Below, piece after piece: positions 4,875-9,655 of a stretch of 9,655 nucleotides of DNA. The position numbers were made by a program, and so were the translations under genes. Each line of letters begins with the position of its first letter. The stretch's first letter is position 1. The DNA is from Gemmataceae bacterium (lineage in GTDB: Bacteria > Planctomycetota > Planctomycetia > Gemmatales > Gemmataceae). Under the pieces are notes generated by a model, which had not been told where the DNA came from, made no database searches, and saw only the letters and a list, made by a program, of their open reading frames with translations. Location of the stretch: contig CANLGS010000083.1 in the NCBI GenBank assembly GCA_947490035.1, positions 1 through 9,655 on the forward strand. Direction: 5' to 3'.

Positions 4875-7829
4875 TCAACCTCCGGCGGCTTCGCCCGCCA
4901 TCACTTCCAGCGGGTGAAGCGCGACGCGGCCGGTCAGGTCGCGAATCTGGTGGCGGCACGAGGTGCCGGTCGCGATCACCGTCGCGGCCGGGTTCGCGGT
5001 CACCGCCGGGATCAACTCCAGGTTCGCGATCTTCACGCTGATGTCGTAGTGCTGCTTCTCGTAGCCGAACGCGCCCGCCATCCCGCAACAGCCCGCGTCC
5101 AACACGGTCACGTCTAACCCGCGCACCAGTCGGAGCGCGTCGGTCGTGCCCTTCGCAGCCCCGAGCGCCTTCTGGTGGCAGTGCGGGTGCAGCAGCGCCG
5201 TCCCCGCGCGCGGCGCGACCTCCAGTGACAGCCCGTTGTCACGCACCTGACGGGCGAGCCACCCGTCGGCCATCTCCGCGGCCGCCGCGACGCGCTTCGC
5301 CGCCGGACCGGGCACCAGTTCCGGCCACTCGTCGGACAGCGACAGGATGCAACTCGGTTCCAGCCCGAGGATCGGCACGCCGGCCGCCGCGAAGCGGTCG
5401 AGCTTCGCGATCCCGTCGCGCGCGAGGTTGCGCGCGTCGGTGAGGAAGCCCTTCGAGAGCATTGCCCGCCCGCAGCAGATGTTCGCGAGTTCCACCGTGT
5501 ACCCGGCGCGCTCCAAGAGCGTAACCGCGGCGCGGCCGATGTTCGGCTCCTGGTAGGTGGTGAAGCAATCGTCGAGGAGGACAACTCGCTTCGTGCTTGT
5601 CGCTAACAGGGGGCTGACGCCCCCCGCTCGCCTGGAAAACCAGCGCCGGAAGTGGTCGCGGTGCCACTCCGGCAGGCTGCGCCGGCGGTCGATCCCGACG
5701 TAGCCTTCCATGAGGCGGCGCACCGAGGGCCGGCGCGCGAGCCAGTTGTTCATCCCCGCGAACCGGGCCGCGAGCGGACTCAAGCGGTGAACGTGCTTCA
5801 CCAGAAGGTGACCCAGCGGCCGCATTCGGCGGGCGTAGTACGCGTGCAGGAACTCCACCTTCAGCTTCGCGACATCGACGTTGCTCGGGCACTCGGCCTT
5901 GCACGCCTTGCACGACAGGCACAGGTCCATCACGTCCATAATCCAGCGCTGACCGATGGGCGAATGTCTTGGCGAGCGGGGGGCGTAAGCCCCCTGTTCA
6001 CCTTCCACGAGTGCCAGGCGCAGCGCGTTCGCGCGCGCCCGCGTGGTGTCCTGTTCGTCCTTCGTGGCGCGGTAGCTGGGGCACATCGCGCCGCCCTGCG
6101 TCTTGCGGCACACGCCGGCCCCGTTGCACAGCTCGATGCTGCGGAAGAACCCGCCCTGCTTCTCGTAGTCGAGTACGGTGGGGATGTCGGTCGCGGGCAT
6201 CTTGCCCGGCGGCACGCGCATGTTCGCTTCCATCGCGGGCGCGTCCACCACCTTGCCGGGGTTCAGCACGTTGCCGGGGTCGAACCCGCGCTTCACCTGG
6301 CGGAACGCTTCGTACACCACCGGGCCGAACATCTTCTTGTTCCACTCGCTGCGCACCAGCCCGTCGCCGTGTTCGCCGCTCAGACTGCCGTTGAACTCCA
6401 GCACGAGGTCGGTCACGTCCTCCATGATCTTGCGCATGGTCACGACGCCGGCGGTCTCGTGGATGTTCAGCACGGGCCGGATGTGCAGGCAGCCGACGCT
6501 CGCGTGCCCGTAGAACGCGCCGTCGGTGCCGTGCCGGTGGAAGATTTCGCGGAACCGCGCCGCGAACTCCGGCAAGCGTTCGGGCGCGACGGCGGCATCC
6601 TCGCAGAACGTGACCGGCTTCGCGTCGCCCTTCATCCCATAGAGCAGCGGCACCGCGGAACTGCGCAGCGCCCACAAGGGGTCGCGCGTCGCGGCGTCGA
6701 GGGCGGGCACGCTGACCGTGAGGCCGGCGCACCCGGCGAGCCGGCGTTGTAGTTCGTGAACGCGGTACGACACGTCGGCCGCGTCGTCGGAACTGAACTC
6801 GACCATCAGCAGCGCTTCGGGCCGCCCGCGGACGGCGGCCATCGTGTCCTTCAGCGACCGCTGGTTGCGCGCGAGGTCGATCAACATGCGGTCCATCAGT
6901 TCGACCGCCGACGGGCCGAGTTCGAGGCACGCTTGCAGCGCGTCGAGCGCCGCCGCGAGCGAGTCGAACTGCGGCACGAGCAGCCCGCGGTGCTTGGGGC
7001 GCGGCACGAGCGCGAGTTCCGCCTCCGCGATCACCGCGAGCGTGCCTTCACTTCCGACGAGAAGGGGAACGAGGGATTCGGAAGGCTCTAGCAGGGGGCT
7101 TACGCCCCCCGCTCGCCCAAGCAAGCCCGCCAAGTTGTAGCCGCTCACCTTCCGCACGATCTTCGGCGTGCGCGCGATGATCTCGGCCGCGTTGTCGCGC
7201 ACGGCGGCATCCGCGGCGCGGTAGGCGTCGCCCTCGCGCGTGCGCAGTTCGAGTTTGCGCTCGTACTCCAGCGCCGACAGCGGGCCGAAGTCGGAACGCG
7301 TGCCGTCCGACAGCACCGCGGAGAGCGAACGGACGTGATCGACGGTTTGCTTGTAGACGATCGAGCGCGCGCCGGCGGAGTTGTTGCCGATCATGCCGCC
7401 GAGCGTGGCGCGGCTCGCGGTCGCCACGTCCGGGCCGAACATCAAGTTGTGCGGAAGGAGCGTGCGATTAAGCTGATCGAGTACCACGCCGGGTTGGACG
7501 CGCACCTTGCGCCCGCTCACGTCCACTTCGCCGACCGCGTTCAAATACTTTGAACAGTCGATGACGATACCCGGCCCGATGCTCTGCCCGGACAGGCTCG
7601 TGCCACCGCCGCGCGCGGTGATCGGCACGTTCAACTCCGACGCGATCTGCACCGTCGTCGTGAGGTCGTCGATGGTCTTCGGCAGCACCACGCCGAGCGG
7701 CCGAATCTGGTAGTGGCTCGCATCGGTGGAGTACAGCCCGCGTGACGTGTCGTCGAACCGCACCTCGCCGCTGACGTGCCGGCGGAGGTAGCGGACCAGT
7801 GAATCCCGGCGTGCGGTCGCGAAGTCCAT
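4875..7829 (-). CDS. FAD-linked and Fe-S cluster dehydrogenase (D-lactate/2-hydroxyacid type)
   Basis: Protein of 984 residues fusing a GlcD-like flavoprotein to a GlpC/CCG-type Fe-S protein, as in Dld-type D-lactate and YdiJ-type D-2-hydroxyglutarate dehydrogenases. The FAD-binding region (about 45-180) shows ARGGGTSLSGQSIGPG (72-87) and GGMIGNNSAGARS (144-156); LLVGSEGTLAVI (256-267) and the FAD-oxidase C domain follow, with NGSLSGEHGDGLVR (480-493). Fe-S ligands: C568, C574, MCPSY (582-586), and CLSCKACKAECP (637-648). The CCG domains contain NICCGR (783-788), LEPSCI (823-828), HPHCH (881-885) and DAGCCGMAGAFG (911-922). It would oxidise a 2-hydroxyacid and pass electrons toward quinone. 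ATG at 7829 is preferred; a GTG at 7877 in the same frame would add 16 residues encoded largely by a palindromic repeat. Three in-frame repeat insertions occur near residues 238-248, 610-620 and 732-745. The substrate is uncertain; the upstream gene is a dicarboxylate transporter. Confidence 0.92.
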   Translation of the reverse strand: MDFATARRDSLVRYLRRHVSGEVRFDDTSRGLYSTDASHYQIRPLGVVLPKTIDDLTTTVQIASELNVPITARGGGTSLSGQSIGPGIVIDCSKYLNAVGEVDVSGRKVRVQPGVVLDQLNRTLLPHNLMFGPDVATASRATLGGMIGNNSAGARSIVYKQTVDHVRSLSAVLSDGTRSDFGPLSALEYERKLELRTREGDAYRAADAAVRDNAAEIIARTPKIVRKVSGYNLAGLLGRAGGVSPLLEPSESLVPLLVGSEGTLAVIAEAELALVPRPKHRGLLVPQFDSLAAALDALQACLELGPSAVELMDRMLIDLARNQRSLKDTMAAVRGRPEALLMVEFSSDDAADVSYRVHELQRRLAGCAGLTVSVPALDAATRDPLWALRSSAVPLLYGMKGDAKPVTFCEDAAVAPERLPEFAARFREIFHRHGTDGAFYGHASVGCLHIRPVLNIHETAGVVTMRKIMEDVTDLVLEFNGSLSGEHGDGLVRSEWNKKMFGPVVYEAFRQVKRGFDPGNVLNPGKVVDAPAMEANMRVPPGKMPATDIPTVLDYEKQGGFFRSIELCNGAGVCRKTQGGAMCPSYRATKDEQDTTRARANALRLALVEGEQGAYAPRSPRHSPIGQRWIMDVMDLCLSCKACKAECPSNVDVAKLKVEFLHAYYARRMRPLGHLLVKHVHRLSPLAARFAGMNNWLARRPSVRRLMEGYVGIDRRRSLPEWHRDHFRRWFSRRAGGVSPLLATSTKRVVLLDDCFTTYQEPNIGRAAVTLLERAGYTVELANICCGRAMLSKGFLTDARNLARDGIAKLDRFAAAGVPILGLEPSCILSLSDEWPELVPGPAAKRVAAAAEMADGWLARQVRDNGLSLEVAPRAGTALLHPHCHQKALGAAKGTTDALRLVRGLDVTVLDAGCCGMAGAFGYEKQHYDISVKIANLELIPAVTANPAATVIATGTSCRHQIRDLTGRVALHPLEVMAGEAAGG
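5607..5632. repeat. 26-bp palindromic element, copy A (inside dehydrogenase gene)
   Basis: Sequence of the form CAGGGGGCTGACGCCCCCC followed by GCTCGCC; the stem is GGGGGC/GCCCCC. It matches copy C in the same orientation with one difference (CTGACG versus CTTACG). On the gene strand it encodes the stretch RRAGGVSPLL (residues 733-742) between the middle Fe-S region and the CCG domain, and leaves the frame intact. Confidence 0.9.
5971..5996. repeat. 26-bp palindromic element, copy B (inverted, inside dehydrogenase gene)
   Basis: Exact reverse complement of copy C (26 of 26 bases). Because it is inverted relative to copies A and C it is read in another frame and encodes QGAYAPRSP (residues 612-620) between the two ferredoxin-type cysteine clusters. 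The dehydrogenase frame continues through it. Confidence 0.9.
7092..7117. repeat. 26-bp palindromic element, copy C (inside dehydrogenase gene)
   Basis: CAGGGGGCTTACGCCCCCC followed by GCTCGCC. On the gene strand it encodes GRAGGVSPLL (residues 238-247), placed between VSGYNLAGLL and LVPLLVGSEGTL, which in this enzyme family are normally joined by a short loop. It gives the same peptide, AGGVSPLL, as copy A. Confidence 0.9.
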
Positions 7830-7853
7830 GCTGTCGGGTATACGCTCTGCGAC

Positions 7854-7873
7854 CACAGACAGGAATGTCTGTG
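7854..7873. repeat. 20-bp palindrome in the transporter-dehydrogenase gap
   Basis: Perfect inverted repeat CACAGACA (7854-7861), loop GGAA, TGTCTGTG (7866-7873). It occupies most of the 52-base gap between the transporter stop (7882) and the chosen dehydrogenase start (7829). Read on the minus strand it gives AQTFLSV directly after a GTG at 7877, which would look like an N-terminal extension. I recall similar peptides recurring in Gemmata-like proteins and hypothetical ORFs, which would make this a third repeat family; that is from memory and unverified. Confidence 0.7.
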
Positions 7874-7881
7874 CCACAAAA

Positions 7882-9270
7882 TCACAACACGCGCGCGAGC
7901 CGCAGGAGAACCACCACGGTGATCCCCACCAGCAGCGGCACGGCGACGCGCTTCGCCAGCGTGAACGGGTTCGTGCCGGTCAGCGTGCCGCACATCAGCA
8001 CCACCGCCGCAACCGGCGACATCGTGCGCCCGGCCGCGCTGCCCAGCGACACCATCGCGCCGACCGCGACCGGGTCGAGGCCCAGCGCGACCGCGGGCTT
8101 GTGGAAGAACTCGTAGAGGCTCTGCGTGCTCGCCATGCCGGACCCGCACACCGCGGCGAACACGAGCGGCACGAACGCCGCCAGCGGTTGCATCAGACCC
8201 GGCACTTGCTCGATGACCCTTCCGAGCGATTCCGCCAATCCCGCCGCTTTGATTGACTCGCCGAAGCAGGTCGCGATGACGATCAGGCTGACGATGTTCG
8301 CGAACCCATAGCCGGCGCCGGCGAAGAACTCTTTCACGCAGTCGCGCGCCTTGTTCGGCGTGACCGCGGCCGCGACGACCACGCCGATCATCATCGCCAG
8401 CCCGATGAGCCGGCTGTTGTACGCGGGGTCGCGGGTGCCGTCCGACTTCGGCAGCACGACCCACGCGTCGGGCACCTCGAACAGGGTGTACGGCTTCGGC
8501 ATCCCCGACGCGAACAGCAGCGCGAGCGGAACCAACGGCACGAGGGCTTTTAGGATGTTGATACGCGGCTCTTCGTCTTCCCCCTCTCCCCTTGCGGGAG
8601 AGGGAAAAGGCACCGCGCGCCGTTCCCACCACACGCTCATCAGCCATAACACCGCGGTCGCGACAGCGAGCTGCGTGAACACCAGCGGCGGGAGGTACAC
8701 CCGCGTCTGTACGGTCGTGGCGACGCCGGTCCGCTCCGCCACCGTGAGCAGCTCCGGCGCGCCGGGGTTCAGCAGCTCGCCGCCGACCGACGCGCCGAGC
8801 AGCAGGCACGCGCCGATGGTCGCCATCGAGTACCCCGCGGCGCGCATCAGCGGCACCACCACCGCGCCGAGACACACGGCGGTACTCGTCTGACTCACCA
8901 ACGGAATGTTCACCAGGAACCCGACCGCGATCACGCCCGGCACCAGCAGCCCGCGCGCCCGGCGGAGCGGCTTCATCAGGAGCAAGACGAGGTGCCGCTC
9001 GCAGCCGGTGTGCTTCAGCACGTAGGCGAAGCCCATCGCGGTGCAGATGGGGATGACGAACTTCTCGTTCGAGAAGGTGGCAAGAAATGCGCGCAGCACG
9101 CCCGCGACGGCGCCCGGCTTGCCGCCCAACCCCGTGGCGAACGTGACTTCCGCCGTCGAAGCGATGACGAGCGCCGCGGCAAGCAGCACGAGCCGCACGT
9201 CCCAGCCCTTGACCACCAGCACGATGGCGAGCGCGACCACGACCAGCGCCAGCACACCGGCAAGACTCAT
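7882..9270 (-). CDS. dcuC: DcuC-family C4-dicarboxylate transporter
   Basis: Protein of 462 residues with about 12 hydrophobic segments, the usual length for DcuC. Features matching the family include NIPLVSQTSTAVCLGAVVVP (121-140), GASVGGELLNPGAPELL (159-175), AVCGSGMASTQSLYEFF (373-389), GRTMSPVAAVV (414-424) and the C-terminal PFTLAKRVAVPLLVGI (435-450). DcuC proteins carry C4-dicarboxylates (fumarate, malate, succinate) across the inner membrane; the exact substrate here cannot be read from sequence, and the partner dehydrogenase suggests a hydroxyacid such as malate or lactate. ATG at 9270 is preceded by GGGGAAG at suitable spacing. The dehydrogenase gene follows after 52 bases on the same strand, so the two are probably one operon. 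A 23-bp palindromic repeat is inserted in-frame and encodes about residues 221-229 (the FPSPARGEG stretch) in the central hydrophilic loop, extending that loop without breaking a membrane segment. Confidence 0.88.
   Translation of the reverse strand: MSLAGVLALVVVALAIVLVVKGWDVRLVLLAAALVIASTAEVTFATGLGGKPGAVAGVLRAFLATFSNEKFVIPICTAMGFAYVLKHTGCERHLVLLLMKPLRRARGLLVPGVIAVGFLVNIPLVSQTSTAVCLGAVVVPLMRAAGYSMATIGACLLLGASVGGELLNPGAPELLTVAERTGVATTVQTRVYLPPLVFTQLAVATAVLWLMSVWWERRAVPFPSPARGEGEDEEPRINILKALVPLVPLALLFASGMPKPYTLFEVPDAWVVLPKSDGTRDPAYNSRLIGLAMMIGVVVAAAVTPNKARDCVKEFFAGAGYGFANIVSLIVIATCFGESIKAAGLAESLGRVIEQVPGLMQPLAAFVPLVFAAVCGSGMASTQSLYEFFHKPAVALGLDPVAVGAMVSLGSAAGRTMSPVAAVVLMCGTLTGTNPFTLAKRVAVPLLVGITVVVLLRLARVL
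8582..8604. repeat. 23-bp palindromic element inside the DcuC gene
   Basis: Identical over 23 bases to 2763-2785 and to the reverse complement of 2869-2891. Only the palindromic half-unit is present; the GGGTGAGGGGT extension seen in the intergenic copies is missing. On the minus strand it encodes the FPSPARGEG region of the transporter's central loop and is in-frame. Confidence 0.9.
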
Positions 9271-9290
9271 CGCTTCCCCGTGGGTTAAGT

Positions 9291-9345
9291 TGTGCGGCCG
9301 GTGCGCGATGCGCGCGATGCGCGGAGCGCCACGGCCGGCGGCACA
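9291..9345. repeat. GC-rich imperfect stem-loop in the divergent region
   Basis: Left arm TGTGCGGCCGGTG (9291-9303) and right arm CACGGCCGGCGGCACA (9330-9345) are imperfect inverted copies; the loop holds the direct repeat GCGCGATGC twice. If the candidate minus-strand promoter at 9347-9373 is real, this structure lies in the 5' leader of the transporter message, ahead of its ribosome-binding site. Confidence 0.45.
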
Positions 9346-9346
9346 G

Positions 9347-9373
9347 AGTTTACCGCGAAACGGCTCAAGTCAA
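9347..9373 (-). promoter_or_regulatory. Candidate sigma-70-like promoter for the transporter operon
   Basis: On the minus strand TTGACT (9373-9368) is followed after 15 bases by TAAACT (9352-9347). The -35 is a 5/6 match and the -10 a 4/6 match to consensus; the spacer is shorter than ideal. It lies 77 bases ahead of the transporter ATG in the only divergent gap of the window. Confidence 0.35.
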
Positions 9374-9407
9374 CGCACCGCTCTTGGAATTGTCGGCGAT
9401 AGTTGGA

Positions 9408-9437
9408 GGGAACCACCCTGTTCCCGAGGCAAGCCTC
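9408..9437 (+). promoter_or_regulatory. Two adjacent inverted repeats directly upstream of a start codon
   Basis: GGGAAC (9408-9413), CACCCT spacer, GTTCCC (9420-9425), immediately followed by GAGGC (9426-9430), AA, GCCTC (9433-9437), which abuts the ATG at 9438. Both repeats are perfect. The first could be an operator for a dimeric regulator or an RNA stem; the second would place the only purine-rich ribosome-binding candidate (GAGG) in a stem. Confidence 0.4.
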
Positions 9438-9655
9438 ATGACGAACGACTCGAAACTCGGCATGTTGGCCGGCGTGCTCGGCGTGGTCGTCGCGGCAGTG
9501 TTCTTCGCGAAACAACCGGCACAACCGGTCGCGGCCGAATCGCAGACCACGCAAGTCGCGCCGGCTGCGAGCGCGCCCGGCGCGCCGCCGGGCGTCGTGC
9601 CCGCGGCGCTGCCCTCCACCCCGGTCGCGCGCACGCGCAAGGACATCACCGCGCA
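9438..9655 (+). CDS. Start of a membrane-anchored protein (partial, cut by window end)
   Basis: ATG at 9438 opens a frame that runs to the window edge with no stop, giving 72 complete codons. It begins MTNDSKLGMLAGVLGVVVAA: a short polar N-terminus, one hydrophobic segment (about residues 7-24, N-terminus probably inside) and then a long Pro/Ala-rich linker (about 26-65), ending in RTRKDITA. This is the layout of a single-pass anchor with an extracytoplasmic domain further on. Short planctomycete proteins beginning with a similar anchor and carrying a C-terminal LysM-type domain exist as far as I recall, but that domain would lie outside the window, so this is only a suggestion. It is divergent from the transporter operon and has two inverted repeats directly ahead of its start. 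GAGG at 9426-9429 is the only ribosome-binding candidate. Confidence 0.7.
   Translation, partial: MTNDSKLGMLAGVLGVVVAAVFFAKQPAQPVAAESQTTQVAPAASAPGAPPGVVPAALPSTPVARTRKDITA

Noticed and set aside
5652..6752. 366-residue plus-strand frame opposite the dehydrogenase
   Set aside because: Composition is His/Arg/Val/Ala-rich with no motif, while the opposite strand encodes an intact FAD/Fe-S enzyme with all key motifs.
5607..7117. CRISPR-like or regulatory array made of the three 26-bp repeats
   Set aside because: Spacing is irregular (hundreds of bases to over 1 kb), orientation is mixed and the repeats lie inside one coding gene with no cas genes nearby.
7631..8875. 414-residue minus-strand frame overlapping both transporter and dehydrogenase
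   Set aside because: Out of frame with two well-supported genes, low-complexity Arg/Ala/Gly composition and no recognisable domain.

Overview
The window is high-GC DNA with dense coding, several GTG starts and very short gene gaps. Together with palindromic repeats of a kind I associate with Gemmata-like genomes, this suggests a planctomycete of the family Gemmataceae. That assignment is an inference from composition, repeat style and protein flavour; there is no rRNA or marker gene in the window.

Left part (1-2718, + strand): the last 16 codons of an upstream gene, a GC-rich hairpin, then three genes with overlapping stop/start codons. These are a small lipoprotein (132-524), a polytopic membrane protein rich in conserved-looking histidine motifs (521-1504), and a membrane-anchored TPR protein (1504-2718). 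The overlaps argue for one transcript with coupled translation and a shared envelope role that I cannot name. A large imperfect inverted repeat (2754-2900) separates this cluster from a stand-alone radical SAM protein (2984-4840).

Right part (4875-9270, - strand): a DcuC-family C4-dicarboxylate transporter (7882-9270) lies just upstream of a large FAD plus Fe-S dehydrogenase of the GlcD/GlpC-fusion type (4875-7829). They look like an uptake-and-oxidation pair for a 2-hydroxyacid such as lactate, malate or 2-hydroxyglutarate, feeding electrons to the respiratory chain. A divergent region of 167 bp then leads to the start of a membrane-anchored protein (9438 onward, cut by the window end).

The most striking signal is not a gene. 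Small palindromic repeats of at least three families are scattered here, and two families sit in-frame INSIDE conserved enzymes: three near-identical 26-bp copies within the dehydrogenase gene, in both orientations, and one 23-bp copy within the transporter gene. Each adds about 10-15 residues at what look like loops or domain boundaries without breaking the reading frame. A third family sits in the gap between these two genes and creates a misleading alternative start codon. This resembles the protein-coding palindromic elements described in Rickettsia, here in a planctomycete-like genome.
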